NCBI GenBank assembly: GCA_027186245.1
Contig: CP114482.1
Span: 34,429,209 to 34,493,208 of the forward strand
Direction of reading: 5' to 3'
DNA: 64,000 bases
Source: Coriaria nepalensis
Taxonomy: Eukaryota > Streptophyta > Magnoliopsida > Cucurbitales > Coriariaceae
Shown here: piece by piece, positions 48,840 through 63,289 of the stretch
Layout of the letters: the number at the start of each line of letters is the position of its first letter
How positions within the stretch are numbered: position 1 is the first letter of the stretch
The notes under the pieces: generated by a model
Databases searched by the model: none
The model's input: only the letters and a program-made list of their open reading frames with translations
Told to the model about the DNA's origin: nothing
Translations under genes and position numbers: made by a program

Positions 48840-50338
48840 ATTTAAATGAGTCTACATTGGGTTTCGGCTATGCAGGATGAGATGGATATGTTACAGGCTA
48901 ACCATACATGGGATTTAGTCATTCTTCTTGAAGGAGAGAAAATTGTGGGGTGCATGTTACTTTGAAATATAATACTGAAGGGACCATAAATCATTATAAA
49001 GTTTGTCTTATTGCTAAGGGCCTTACTCAGATTCCTGGAAAGGACTTTACAGCCACCTTTGCTCTTATTGCCAAACTTACTACCGTTTGGCTTATCATCT
49101 CTCTAGCTGCTTCTCATTCATGGCCTTTACATTAGATAGACATAAAAAATGCATTCTTGAATGGAGAATTAGACAAGACTATTTTTATGGATCCTCCTTC
49201 GGGTTTTTAGGCTGAGGGGGAGTATGCTGGTAAAGTCCACTGTTTCGAAAATCTTTATATATGTCCACGTTCTTGGTTTACTCGATTTGGTGATGTTATG
49301 CTTATTATGGGTTTTAAGAGATGCTAGTCTATTCATACTTGCTTCATAAAGAGTAATTCCAAGGGGCACTGTGTGATTTTATCTGTGTACATTGATGACA
49401 TTGTTGTGACTGGTGATGACTCTTTGGGGATTGCTCAAGTTAAGAAAGACTTCAATGTTGCCTTTGATATTAAAGATTTGGGAGGTTTAAAATATTGTAT
49501 GGGTATTAAAGTTGCTCATTCAAGGAAATGTATTTCTCCCTCCCAACGGAAGCATGTTCTTGATTTACTAAGTGACACTAGGATGACTGGGTGCAAATTA
49601 GCCACTGCTCTTGGATCTTAATATCAAGTTGTCTACCGAGTCTTGTGATCATTTACCTGATCCTGGTCCCTATTAGAAATTGGTTGGAAGACCTATTTAT
49701 CTTACTAATACTAAACCTGACTTGACCTTTGTCATGAACCTGGTGAACTAATTTATGCATGCTCCTCGAACTTCTTGGATGTTGTTCATCATATATTGAG
49801 GTACCTAAAGTTATGCCCCATGACCTTTTTTTATGCCTCAAAGAATTCTCTCAAGATTTGTTGCTCAACTGATTCTGATTAAGTTGGCTCCATGATTGAT
49901 AGGAGGTCTACTTTAGTTCTCTGCACTTTTTATGGGAATCACCTACTTTCTTGGAAATGTAATTAGTCTGTTGTATCTCGTTCTTCCGTTGAAGTAGAAT
50001 ATGGGGCTATGGCTCAAGGTACATGTGAGGTTCTTTGGCTTCATTCCATTCTTGAAGAACATGGTTTCCCATCTTCTTGACCTTCGACTTTGTCTTGCAA
50101 CAACAAATTGGCTATCATGTTGTCCTCTGATTATGTTCTTCATGAGAGAACCAAGCACATTGAAGTTGACATTCACTTTATTAGAGAGAAGGTTCGATCT
50201 GGTATTATTAGTACAATGGTTGTTCCTTCGTCTGAACAAGTTGCGATGCCCTCACGAAACCTGTTGGTCCATCTCTCCTTCGTTTAACTATTTACAAGCT
50301 TGGCATGTTTGATGTATATACTCCAGCTTAAGGAGGAG
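48840..50338 (+). mobile_element. Ty1/copia pol, reverse transcriptase to RNase H, degenerate
   Basis: A plus-strand series of frames covers the copia reverse transcriptase, from the AMQDEMDML-like start (48870), through KNAFLNGEL (49145) and the catalytic YIDDIVVTG (about 49390), to GGLKYCMGIKV (49480). RNase H follows at about 49850-50280, with SRSSVEVEYGAMA (49980) and HIEVDIHFIRE (50157). Many stops and frameshifts are visible, for example after WPLH at 49133 and after LGS at 49619. It ends with a polypurine tract AGGAGGAG at 50331-50338, directly before the presumed 3' LTR. Gag, protease and integrase are absent, so it is 5'-truncated. Confidence 0.9.
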
Positions 50339-50450
50339 TATTGGTTATATTTTAGGGTTATTTATGTCTTTATCCCTTTCCCCTCTTTCTAGTTTAAGAC
50401 TCTTGTAAATACATTTCTTTTTAATTAATTCAATAGATTAATTTCCTTCA
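50339..50450 (+). repeat. Putative 3' LTR of the copia element
   Basis: Starts TATTGG (usual TGTTGG) immediately after the polypurine tract and may end near the CCTTCA at 50450. No 5' partner exists for comparison, so the length of about 110 bp is provisional. Confidence 0.4.
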
Positions 50451-51021
50451 ACTGTTATATGAAGTAGTTTTAGACGGTGCCTATCATGCTTTCAAATTAA
50501 TCACATCCGCTCATTTTCAGTTTTAGAGCGTCATATCGTGATCGGACGAGAAATGAGCATTCATTTAATGATACGTGGTAAGCATTAAAAGTGGTAGGCA
50601 TCCAATCTTCACTATATCTTATTCAAAGTTTCGAAAGTATTGAACGACGGTACAATATGGGTGACAAGAGAAGTACCGTTTAATATGAACGACATCGATA
50701 TGGGACTCAAACTTCAAACGATAGTAATTTTGAACTTTTTGTTAATGTTAGGTAGAAACTAACATTAGTAAACATTTACACTTCACATGTTAATAGTTAA
50801 CAGTTTTACGAAGCTTTGATAAAAGGTATCATGTATCACATTGCAAGACCAGGTTGGAACTTACCACAAATGATGTCACGTAAGAAATGATGTCACAATT
50901 TTGTTGTTTGTCCTTTTATTCTCATCTCAAAATGGGATTGAATCAATCTATAAAACTCTTTTCGGCCAAAAAAAAATCTATATATTCTACAACTCTTCTA
51001 CTCATATTTACAATCAGCCAC
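50451..51021. other. Intergenic, no gene recognised
   Basis: Sequence between the copia relic and the 3' end of the PPR gene. Part of it is presumably the PPR 3' UTR. Confidence 0.45.
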
Positions 51022-52962
51022 TCACCAATAATCTTTGCACGAGCAAGACCCAAATCTGAACGAATGAAAACGACTTCTATCCCTTAACACAATGTCCACC
51101 CTATAAACCCTAGAAATCAACTTCATTACATTATGACAATCCCTACAAGTTCTCAAGTTCTTCACCACCCTTATACTCCTCATTCCCTCCCTCAATCTCG
51201 CCAATCCAAACGCTACAGCTAGCTTCTCACTATGAACTGAAACTGAATCTTCCTTTTCCTCCTCTTCTATATCATGTAAAACAGTCCTGATTTCCGGAAC
51301 ATAACCTCCTTCAACCCTAAGCTTCAACATAATCTCCATTAGCTTCTCATAAGCCTCTTCGGTTCCCTCGTTTTGTTTGTCGCCCGCCACAAAACTATAC
51401 ATAATCTTATCAACTTCAATCATGCTCCAACCAGGCTTTTTCCTAATTCTTCGGTCTATCATTGATCTTCTTAAACTTGAAACATCCTTCCATTTTCCGG
51501 AAAAAGCATAGATATTTGATAAAAGAACATGATCCCCTGAATTATTCGGATCAAGTTCAGAAAGCTTAGTCTTTACCTTCTCTGCCAACTTTAAATCACC
51601 GTGAATGCTACAAGCACCGAGAAGAGTTCTCCAAATTATAGCATTAGGAGAAATCGGCATTTGACATACAAATTCAAACGCTTCCTTTAATTTACCAGCT
51701 CTACCGTATAGATCTACCATACACCCATAATGTTCAATGGCTGGCTCTATCTTATACATATCTATCATCTTGGAAAAATACCTAGTTCCTTGCTCTATTA
51801 ATCCGGCATGACTACAAGCATATAGAATCGAAATAAAGGTAACCCCATCTGGCCTAACTCTAGACTCTTCTTCAATTTTGTCAAATAATTCTATCGCTTC
51901 TTCCCCATGACCTTGCATTGCATACCCTGCAACCATGGCTGTCCAAGAGACAATGCTCTTATTTTCAGGCATTGTTTCAAACACCAACTTAGCCATGTCT
52001 AAGTCTCCACATTTGGAGTAAGTATCAATCAATGCATTATTCACGGGGATAATATGAAGAAACCCAGATTTCTCAACAAACCCATGTAATATTTTTCCAA
52101 ATTCTAATGCCCCGGCTTGAGAACAAGCAGAGAAAACCCCTGTCAAGCTCACCTCATTAGGTCTCATGCATAACCTATTTAACTCCCTGAAAAATTCAAA
52201 AGCATAATCAAAACTACCATAATGAGCAAATCCAGAAATCATAGTACTCCAAGACACATCATCTTTAATAGGCATATTCATAAACACATCCCTTGCTAGC
52301 TCAAGCTCACCTGCTTTCATATACCTAGCAAGCACTACATTCCAAGAGGTCAAATTTCTCATCGGCATTTGACTAAAAATCATCTTAACACTCGGAAAAT
52401 CCTCACACCTAAAACAAGCCGTAAGAACAGCATTCCAAGCAACAACATTTGGAGCAGACATTTCATCAAACACTTTGCGTGCAAAGTCTATAAAACCACA
52501 TTCTGCATACATACTGATCAGAGTAGTCCCTACAAAAAGATGTGCATCCATCCCATAACTAAAAGCTTGAGAATGTAATTGCATTCCAGATCTTAAATCC
52601 CTGGAATTAGCAACCGATTTGAGTACAAACGCAAAAGAGAAGCTATCAGGAGGAGCTGTAGATTTTCTCTGAAGCATTGCAATAAACAGGTAGAGAGCAT
52701 TTTGTAAAGAATCGGAATCTGCAAGGATGCGAATAAGAGTGTTGTACATGAAAGTATCTGGGTTCGGAAATTGGTAGAAGAAATGGCGAGCATAGTCGAT
52801 AGCGTTAGAGATGGTGGAGGCACAGTGAAGGAGGATCTTTCCGGCAAATAATGGGTCGGTTTCTAAGCCTGTTTTGCATGCCAAGGCGTGAACTTGGTGC
52901 ACGGTTTTGAGTGTTTTGCATTTGCTCAGTACAGCTAGGCAGAGATCTCGAGCACAATTCAT
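51022..52962 (-). CDS. DYW-class pentatricopeptide repeat protein (At1g74630-like)
   Basis: An intronless gene of 646 residues, the normal length for this family. A series of PLS-type PPR motifs runs from about residue 45 to 455 (examples: [24 protein letters not shown], [48 protein letters not shown]). E and E+ motifs follow, and the C terminus is a full DYW domain, with the HSE cytidine-deaminase signature at 577-579, zinc-binding CRDC at 606-609, CSC at 640-642 and a terminal DYW at 644-646. From memory the whole sequence parallels Arabidopsis At1g74630 closely. DYW proteins bind specific organelle transcripts and carry out C-to-U RNA editing. The target is unknown. Intron loss is usual for plant PPR genes. 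The N terminus is short, and organelle targeting is inferred from the family. Confidence 0.97.
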   Translation of the reverse strand: MNCARDLCLAVLSKCKTLKTVHQVHALACKTGLETDPLFAGKILLHCASTISNAIDYARHFFYQFPNPDTFMYNTLIRILADSDSLQNALYLFIAMLQRKSTAPPDSFSFAFVLKSVANSRDLRSGMQLHSQAFSYGMDAHLFVGTTLISMYAECGFIDFARKVFDEMSAPNVVAWNAVLTACFRCEDFPSVKMIFSQMPMRNLTSWNVVLARYMKAGELELARDVFMNMPIKDDVSWSTMISGFAHYGSFDYAFEFFRELNRLCMRPNEVSLTGVFSACSQAGALEFGKILHGFVEKSGFLHIIPVNNALIDTYSKCGDLDMAKLVFETMPENKSIVSWTAMVAGYAMQGHGEEAIELFDKIEEESRVRPDGVTFISILYACSHAGLIEQGTRYFSKMIDMYKIEPAIEHYGCMVDLYGRAGKLKEAFEFVCQMPISPNAIIWRTLLGACSIHGDLKLAEKVKTKLSELDPNNSGDHVLLSNIYAFSGKWKDVSSLRRSMIDRRIRKKPGWSMIEVDKIMYSFVAGDKQNEGTEEAYEKLMEIMLKLRVEGGYVPEIRTVLHDIEEEEKEDSVSVHSEKLAVAFGLARLREGMRSIRVVKNLRTCRDCHNVMKLISRVYRVDIVLRDRSRFHSFRFGSCSCKDYW

Positions 52963-54135
52963 TCTATATGCATTGTTCAGCTCAAGCTGAACAACTTGGA
53001 GGTCTGAATTTGGAGCCTGGAGGTTTTAAACAAGTGACCGTTTGTTTTCCGAGTAAATTAGATTTACCTCCGCTAAAGTGTTTAAAAACTACAATATAAC
53101 CCCAAATATGTTGAAACCTAAATATACATCCTTAATACTCTAAAAACTTAGCTACAATTCACGTCATATAAATTTTCATATCTTCTCAATAAATCAGTAA
53201 TTTCCACACTAATATACTCACGATTTTATAATCACGATTTTTAAAAAAAAAATTTAACATGTAATTATATCAAAGTTACTCTCTCGAGTTGGGCTAGATC
53301 CTCTCCTATTATAAAGTCCACGCATAAGTTGGGGTATTTTCATCCTTAATCTTTATTATTTTTACTTTTTTTTCTTATTAATTAATATTATCTTTATAAA
53401 ACTAATCTTATTTCTTTTGGAAACAATAAATCGAAATAATTCGAATTTTTGATGAGAAAAATCGATGGAAACAATCTATTTTTTTCACAAGATATCAAAA
53501 TCGAATCAAGTCTTTCTGAGAAATATAATCATCGATTCCATTCTTCTCACACAGAACTGAATCAAATTGATCCATTTCAATCAATTTGTTAAGAAGACCT
53601 TCTAACAGAATCAATGATAAGATTTCTTCTAAAACCTTGAATCGATTTAGATATTTTATGAAGAAATCTGAGCGTCTCGATCAATTTTTCTCACCAAAAA
53701 GCAAAATTATTTTGATTGTTTATTCATGAGAAACCACAAGATCGGGTTTTTATCTTAACTTTAAAAAAATGGATTATAAAATAAATTAATAGTGGAGAAA
53801 AGTGAAAATAATAAAATATTACGGATGAAAAAATAATAAATATACTTTTATAATGACGTGACATGCTATGTCAGTGTAGCAGTGCATCGTTATTTGAAAT
53901 CTGATCATGAAAAATAAAAAGTCTTATTTAAACTATATAATGATTAAAAAGTTGGTCAAAAACTATACATAGACAAATTTGTAAGAATCGAATTATATAG
54001 AAACTAAAAAGTGAATTAACTTTCGAGATTTTGATCTTCATTTACGTTTCTATTTTTATAAGTATCCATGAGGCATTCTATAGGTGTACCACTGACGTAT
54101 CTAAATAACAACCACTTGATTAAACTAGAATTTTC
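52963..54135. other. Intergenic; irregular GAAGAAATCGAT-type repeats
   Basis: Promoter side of the PPR gene. From about 53400 to 53740 short variants of TCGATT, TTCTTC and GAATCAA recur on both strands, similar to the palindrome array in the neighbouring foldback element and probably a decayed relative. No gene was recognised. Confidence 0.4.
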
Positions 54136-54139
54136 GGTG

Positions 54140-55490
54140 ATTGGAATATATTACATATCAAAAAATTAGGGGAACCTACCCCCCCCCCCCCTCCCAACTT
54201 CACTTAAATTATAATGAAATTCCCAAAATATTTTATAATTATAATGAGCACCTAGAAATTAAACTTAAATTATAATAAGTATTCATAACTTTTATAATTA
54301 TAATACTTGAAACTTACATCAAAATTATAACAAACACCCAATTTTTTTTAATGGATCAGTTCTTACCCATTAATCCGACCTAATATGACTCGATCTGACT
54401 CATAGATTTAAAAGAATGAATTTTTATCTCCAAAACAACCTTTCAACTAATTTAAATTAATTTCATATATTTTTTTACCTAAACAACCTTTCAACCATTT
54501 CTTCACAAGCAACCGATTGAATCGATTCAATTTCTTTGTGGACAACTGATAGCATCAATTGAGATTCTTGATGCGAATAAATTGGAACGAACCCGATCTG
54601 GGTTCTTCGGGTGAAGAACCTAGATCAAACCCAATACATATTCTTTGTGCGAAGAACCAAGATCGAACCTGATAAACCCATAGCGCAAAGTACTGAGATC
54701 AAATATGATACGTTTCTCGTGCAAGAACCAGGTCTCTTCAAATCTAATTATAGCATGAAGAACTAAATCAAATTCCATATGGTTCTTGCACGAGAACCAG
54801 ATCTGATTCCATCTCGGTTCTTTACACGAAGAATCGAGATATGGTTTGATCTATGTTCTTCGCAGAAAGAACCCAATTAGGCTTTGATCTTTATTCTTCT
54901 CGTGAAGAGCCTGTATCTAGTTCAATCTTGGTTCTTTTCGCTAAGAACTCATATTAGTTCGTTCTAGTTCATCCCATGAAGAACTCAAATTAGGTTCATT
55001 TTTTGTTTCTTCACATGAAGAATCTAGATTGATTCGATAGGTTTTTCGTAAATAAACCAAATCGATTCAATTGGTTTCTTGTGAAGAAACCAGATGAATT
55101 TGATTAGATTCTCATGAAGAAATTGGGTTGACTTGATCGTTTTCTCACAAAGAAATCATAAGGTTGTCGGAGAAAAAAATTAGAAAAAAAAAAGATATAA
55201 AAAAAAAAACAAACAAATGTAAGTAATTTAGATTAGTTAAAATGTTGTTTCAGAAGTAAAAATTGGTTTTTATAAGCCTATGGAGTTGATCAAATCATAT
55301 TGAATTATATTAGTGGTTAAAAACTTATCCATTAAGAAAGATTTAGGATTTGTTATAATTTTAATTTTTTAAGTTTCATTATAATTATAAATAATTTAAA
55401 TATTCATTATAATTTAATTTTAATTTTTAAATATTCATTTCAATTATAAAATTTTTTGGAGGTTCATCATAGTGAAATTTTATGGATTAA
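54140..55490. mobile_element. Foldback-type element with internal palindrome array
   Basis: The left arm (about 54195-54410) and the reverse complement of the right arm (about 55270-55480) share long phrases such as TTTATAATTATAATGA, AAAATTATAACAAA and TTAATGGAT in the same order, so the element has diverged terminal inverted repeats of roughly 200 bp. The interior (54590-55160) is an irregular array of small palindromes built on GGTTCTTC..GAAGAACC, spaced about 40-50 bases apart. No protein is encoded. The ends near GGAGGTTCATCATAGT resemble those of the element at 60.5-60.85 kb. Confidence 0.65.
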
Positions 55491-55670
55491 TTATAGTTCC
55501 ACCAAAATTAATAAACATAAAGATAGAAAAAGGGATTGATTTAAGAGATGATAAGAACGAAGGACTTGAGCAATATCGTCTACAGACGAAAATCCATAAC
55601 CATTGTTTGTCAAGTCAATAAACTCGGTTCAAGCAAAACATAACTCCAGAAGGGAGAAGAAACAGAAATT

Positions 55671-57862
<2,192 letters not shown>

Positions 57863-57892
57863 CTTCGATCTGTTAGAGAAGAGGTCTCTTAC

Positions 57893-58001
57893 TAGGGTTT
57901 CTCTCTCGACGTCCAAGGGGCTCAGATTGGTAAGTGTTTGTAGGTTTATGGCTTTTGGAATCCTCTTGGGCTCCACAGCCCATTATAATCTTTTATGGGC
58001 T
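57893..58001 (-). promoter_or_regulatory. Telo-box and site II elements of the RPL34 promoter
   Basis: A telo-box (AAACCCTA on the minus strand, 57893-57900) and three TGGGCT/AGCCCA motifs (57967-57972, 57977-57982, 57996-58001) lie within 140 bases of the start codon. This pairing is a known feature of plant ribosomal protein genes and coordinates growth-linked expression. Confidence 0.7.
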
Positions 58002-59018
58002 TAGTTTGGAAGTCAAAAATTAAAACTTGAGGCGAGAGGTGTAAATGCGGGCCGCACGGTACGGCTCATTTCGTGCCATGCCGCCATGCACGGTAAAGAA
58101 ATGGGTTGTACCCCTATGGGCCAACATTTATAACAAATGGCTGCTCAAGGACGGCACGGGGTCATGGGCTTTTCTCCGTCCCAGCATGTGGGCCCAAGGG
58201 CCTGGCTCAAAATGGGCATGGTTCTTTATTTAGTTATGATTATTATTATTATTATTATTTTATGATTATTTTTAATTTATATATGGTTTAAGTGTAATTT
58301 ATTATGAGTTATATGTTTAGATTTTTTAAAAATTGAAAATAATTAAAAATATAAATTAGAAAATGGTTGTTTAAAAATAGGTTTTCTTAGATGTACCAAG
58401 AATAGAAATGACACTTAAATTAAGCCCATATATATTGTATTCTTTGCCACCTAATAATATCCCTATCATCAAATTAATTTCTTAATATTTTTGTTCCTTA
58501 AAAAAAAAAAAAAAATCATAATTATTCCTCCCCTGTCCTCTCTAATGGTACTATCTTTTCCTTATCATCTTCTCCCTCATTGGAAAGACAGAGAAGTCCC
58601 TAGCGTGTTGTACATAGAATAGATAACCTAGATCATCTTGAAGAAGGGATTTTATTATTTTAAGTTCTAAAGATTCAATTATAAGATAAAAAAAAAAATT
58701 GAAAAAAATAACAAAATTGAATTCAAATAAGAAAACCTAATCTAACCAACGAATCAAAGAACTTTTAGAAGAATGGGTTATTCGCCGGTGCTAGGTTTTG
58801 GATTCTTCATCAGCATTGGGCTTCAAGTTTTTCGCCGACGTTAGGGGCGCAAACTAAAACTCTTAGACCCAAAATATTGAGTTATTTATGCTCAACACAT
58901 AGAATCTCAAGCATGATGTAGTGACATTGATATCGTTTCTTTTCTTTATGTGCCTGTCCTATACATATGCAATGAAATGTTTTTCTGTAATATAAACATT
59001 GGACTTCTCTCCTTTTAG
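58002..59018. other. Intergenic with GC-rich hAT-like end
   Basis: The GC-rich block at 58024-58215 begins GAGAGGTGTAAATGCGGGCC, resembling hAT-type termini at 6783 and 15325. It is followed by an ATT triplet run (58237-58260). No gene was recognised in the rest. Confidence 0.4.
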
Positions 59019-60383
59019 AGGGAATGTATATGATGGAAGTGGATCGGATTCTAAGACCCGGTGGGTATTGGGTGCTTTCGGGTCCTCCGATCTACTGGAG
59101 GAATAATTACCAAGCATGTACTCCATTTGAGTGGAACCATATATTTTGCCTATCAAGTTTCAAGCACAATACTAATTTTGTTTGGGAAATTTTATTTTAT
59201 TTTTTGTGTGACTTTTAAGAAGATGGAGGCTTGTGTAACACCTTATCCTGAAACTGCTGGGCTAGAAGAAGTTGCAGGTGGGGCCTGGAACTTCATTCCT
59301 GACAGAGTATCAAGTGAATCCATCCCAGGATTATCTATTGAAACTTACGAAGAGGATAACAGGTCATGGAGGAAGCATGTCAATGCTTATAGAAAGATCA
59401 TAAAGATCCTTGACTCAAGGCGATTTCGTAATATCATGGATATGAATGCCGGGCTTGGAAGCTTTGTCGCCGCTCTTGACTCCTCAAAATTGTGGGTTGT
59501 TCTGCCTACTATTGCTGAGGAAGACAACATTAGCATTATATTTGATCGTGGATTGCTCGGGATATATCATGATTGGTAAAAAAAAAAAAAAAAATTATTT
59601 CTCCTTTTTACCTTTCTTGATGAATGATGATATCTCTTTGCCTAAATTCTATATGATTTTCTTACAAGGTGTGAACCCTTCTCTACGTATCCTCGTACAT
59701 ATGACCTTATTCATGCCAATGGCGTTTTCACCTTACACAAGGACACGTAAGTTTCTTTTCTTTTTTTTTCCTATAGCAATCTACTCTAAATTTCATTGAC
59801 TGTTAGGAAAAAGATGAATTTGAAGGGTCTACTTGGTTCAGTGTTTGAAACTGGAGTTTATGAAATTTATATCTTTGGCCCAGTTTGCCTTAGCGGTCTT
59901 TAAACTAGAGTCTGCAAAACCATATTCTCTAATCTGGATTTGTGAATTATTATGTTAAAAACTTACATAGAATAAAGATCTTTATTGGTCTAAGCATTTT
60001 TAAAACTCCATTTGATTTTGCATTTGGATCAAATATTTGAGACATTAGAGTTTTATGGGGGAAAACTGAATTTTAGAACCCAACTGGAGTTTCAAACACT
60101 GAACCAAAATGGACCAACTATCAACATCAAACCGGGTTTTCCTTGATCGACAACCTTCCTCCCGTAAGTGAAAAGATTCCTTTCTGTACTAAATGTGTGA
60201 AGTATATAATTATCCAAATGCATAGATGTGATGCCGAAGATATTCTCCGGCCAGAAGGAACGGTGGTGTTCCGAGATCAAGCAGATGTGCTGTACAAGAT
60301 AAGGAGAATTGTAGGAGGAATGAGATGGAATACAAGAATGGTAGATCATGAAGATGGGCCTCTTGGTTCTGAAAATATTAATA
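59019..60383 (+). pseudogene. PMT-type (QUASIMODO2-like) methyltransferase, C-terminal pseudogene
   Basis: Pieces of the C-terminal half of a plant DUF248 putative methyltransferase remain, with splice sites still visible: about 59019-59133 ([19 protein letters not shown]), 59218-59575 (MEACVTPYPET, RFRNIMDMNAGLGSFVAAL, ending GIYHDW across the splice), 59669-59746 ([18 protein letters not shown]) and 60226-60380 ([19 protein letters not shown]). Missing parts include the N-terminal half, the exon between the first two pieces, and a seven-residue stretch before RPEG. The last exon breaks off where an AT-rich inverted-repeat element begins. Because exon-intron structure survives, it arose by DNA duplication, not retroposition. 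Intact members are Golgi proteins tied to pectin methylation and cell adhesion. Confidence 0.85.
59825..60115. mobile_element. MITE with perfect 20-bp terminal repeats
   Basis: TTGGTTCAGTGTTTGAAACT at 59833-59852 recurs as its exact complement at 60088-60107. A few more bases match outside (GGTC/GACC). The 290-bp interior is not coding. It sits within an intron of the methyltransferase pseudogene. A similar diverged element is at 10838-11130. The superfamily is uncertain (possibly PIF/Harbinger). Confidence 0.8.
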
Positions 60384-61020
60384 TACATTATTTAATATTT
60401 AATCCATTCATAATTTATAATTTTATATATAATTCATTACTTTTTCAAACATATTAACATTAATAAGTAAATGAATAAGCATGATTATAATAAACATTAT
60501 TATTTGTGATACTCGTATGATTTTGTGAAATTATAATAAATTCTTAAAATTTTAATTAATTATATAATAAATATTTAATTTTAAATTCTAATTATAATAA
60601 ATTTTAAATTTAGTCATATACTAATATTGGCAGTCAAAATTTTCTGTTATGTCATCAAAAAATCATTTTAGATTCTAAAAATATACTCAAATTTTGTATT
60701 TATTATTATTTTTTTATAATATGGTAGAGAATTTTAATTGCTACATCAATATTTGATCGAATTTAATTTAAATATTTATTATAATTAAAATATTAAATAT
60801 TTACTATAAATATAATAAATGTTTAGAAGTTTGTCATAGTTTTCTCTTTCTTATATTCCCATTCCCACTGCCACTCTGCTCTTTCCCAAAGGACAGGTGT
60901 CTGCTTTCTTTTTCCTTTTCCTCTTTCCCAAAGAACCCACCATTATTTCCAAAAGAGAGTTTCAGATCAGAAAACAGAGGAAGGAGAAGAAGAATTTTTT
61001 TTTAATTTAAGGAAAATTAT
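60384..61020. other. AT-rich inverted-repeat element and HVA22 promoter
   Basis: The segment 60525-60840 has arms of about 100 bases sharing TATAATAAATATTTAA and CTAATTATAATAAAT-type phrases in inverted order, and probably belongs to the same family as 54140-55490. The stretch 60845-61020 is the promoter and leader of the HVA22-like gene. Confidence 0.5.
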
Positions 61021-61025
61021 CACAT

Positions 61026-61091
61026 ATGGGTTCTGGAGCTGGGAATTTCCTTAAAGTACTCCTCAAAAACTTCGATGTTCTTGCTGGGTAT

Positions 61092-61122
<31 letters not shown>

Positions 61123-62340
61123 CAAAAAAAAAAATTGAATTTTGACCTTTCTTTTTTTCCCCAATTTTATTGCAGGCCTGTGGTCAGTCTTGTATATCCT
61201 CTGTAAGTGGAATTTTACTTAAAGTCCTTGTTCTAAAATTTTATGGTTTTTTTTTTTGTTTTTTTTGTTTTTTTCTCCTTTGATATGTGATCGATTTAGT
61301 AATTATTTGGATTATGATTAAGAAAGATGGCTGGAAATTTTGATTTGGGCAGATATGCCTCAATTAGAGCTATAGAGACCAAATCTCCTTTGGATGATCA
61401 GCAATGGCTTACTTACTGGGTTTTGTACTCCCTAATCACCCTTTTTGAGCTCACCTTTGCCAAACTCATTGAATGGTAAGTCTTTTTAGTCATTTTAATT
61501 TTCTTCTTCAAATCTTCTCATGGGTATATCTATATAGATATACATATATATAGTTTTGTCCATTTCGTAGCAAATTTAGCAATTTGGAATTCCAGTAACT
61601 TGATATGATGTTGGGTGTGAGATTCTTTATAGAACCCTTTGACCAAAGACGAGTATAGGATATATATGCTCCGTACGTGCAATCAAGCAGTATATGGTTT
61701 ATTGAGGAATTCTACATTACACATGGAGGAGAATGCTCCGACGGCTAAGATTAAGCAATGTCAACAACTCTTTACAACTTAAAACCTTTTGTGCTGATGC
61801 GGCTTGGTCTTTGCCGCATGCCTTAATGAGTATCTACTTCATGTGGTGTCTAGAATTTATGTTTTGAGCGTGACTTTGACCTTTTTAGGAGTCAATTATC
61901 GAAGCTAATTAAAAATATTGGTCTCAAAGAAAATTTTCTAAATATTCAATTGGCAGGATTCCTATCTGGCCCTACGCGAAGTTGATATTAACTTGTTGGT
62001 TAGTTATTCCATACTTCAGCGGGGCTGCATATGTTTACGAGCATTTTGTTAGACCTCTATTTGTCAATAAAGACACAGTTAACATCTGGTATGTTCCAAA
62101 GAAGAAGGATGTCTTTAGCAGGCCGGATGATGTTCTAACCGCTGCCGAAAAGTACATTGAAGATAACGGGACTGAAGCATTTCAGAAGCTCATCAATAGG
62201 GTAAGCTCATAAAAACTTCATCGATCATCTTAAATATATACAAGTAAACCCCTTCTTAATTTATTTATTTTTTATTACAGGCTGATAGGTCCGAGAGCAG
62301 CAGCAGTTACATGAAATATGCAGAGGACCACAGATATTAA
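61026..62340 (+). CDS. HVA22-like protein (TB2/DP1 family)
   Basis: Five coding exons, 61026-61087, 61176-61202, 61353-61475, 61957-62200 and 62281-62340, join in frame to 171 residues, a typical HVA22 length. The TB2/DP1/HVA22 domain covers about residues 20-110, with the conserved YPLYASIRAIE, the QQWLTYWVLYS segment, and PYAKLILTCWLVIPYFSGAA leading to YEHFVRPLF. Hydrophobic hairpins in this family insert into the ER membrane and shape tubules (yeast Yop1, animal REEP relatives). Plant HVA22 genes respond to abscisic acid and stress and restrain autophagy or secretion. The 27-base second exon is very short but needed to keep the conserved YPL junction. Intron 1 has a CT microsatellite (61095-61122). 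Confidence 0.95.
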
Positions 62341-63285
62341 TATTCAGCTTTCTGTGTGGTTATTTTCTTTGGTGGTTGTATTTTGTGATGAGGAAGAACG
62401 GAAAGTGTTTTTTTTTTCCTTTGATGGGGTATATTAGCCTATTAGGGATGTTCTTCTCTTAATAAAGGCAGAGCCTCACCTTGCAGTAGGAGGGTGTACG
62501 TTGGTATGTATATTATTACAAGTTTGTAACTATTAAGACTTGACTGATTAGGGCTCATGTTCTGCTTCATTTTGGGAACTTTTAGATGTCAATTTGAGAC
62601 TGAAATTCTGTTTAAGCCCACATAATCAAGCTGTTTTTATCTAAACTGCAGTTCAAACACAGTAGGATGTCGTAGTAATGTTCTCAATGTTACATATTAG
62701 AGAAACTAGATCGTCAGGCTGGCCTGCAATTGGTCGAGACGCCAACTCTTCTCAAGTTAGAAGAGAAACTAGATCGTCAGGCCGGCCGGCACATGGTCGA
62801 GACACCGACTCTTCTCTGAGTTAGAAATTGTAACAGTTCATACTATAGATCAAGTGGTCTAAAAGCCTACCAATTTAAAAATGATATGAACATGTTGATT
62901 GTATCATTATTATTAATAGTAATCAGCCTACAATCAACCCATCAAAATGGAGACCGGCTGGGGTGCCTGCTCGCCCCTACGTGTGTTTATGTAGGTATTT
63001 GGACCATTCGATTAAATTGAATAGTTTCAATACTTTTATATGATTTTTGTTGAGTTATTTAATATAAATTTAATTTTTAGTATTATAGAAAATTAAGTTT
63101 AACATGTATTTTATTTACATTCATGCTCATAATTCTTAACTTGTGTGAACATAAAAATATATTAATTGTGAATTTTGAATTAAATTAAATTTATATATAT
63201 ATTTTATTTCACTTTAATTTTATTTTTTAATTGTTAAATGAGTTGTCTAATGTCATTAAAACATATTTAGACCGACATCATAATG
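62341..63285. other. 3' UTR and intergenic
   Basis: The HVA22 3' UTR probably extends into the first 200 bases or so (AATAAA at 62460-62465). It contains the two-copy tandem repeat at 62699-62827. No further gene was recognised. Confidence 0.45.
62699..62827. repeat. Two-copy tandem repeat, about 63-bp unit
   Basis: Each copy reads AGAGAAACTAGATCGTCAGG, then GGTCGAGAC and CTCTTCTC, with about ten differences between them. Confidence 0.85.
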
Positions 63286-63289
63286 AACT

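Noticed and set aside
57863..57976. Longer N-terminal extension of RPL34
   Set aside because: The frame is open upstream, but the conserved family start is MVQRL and the upstream part carries the telo-box and leader.
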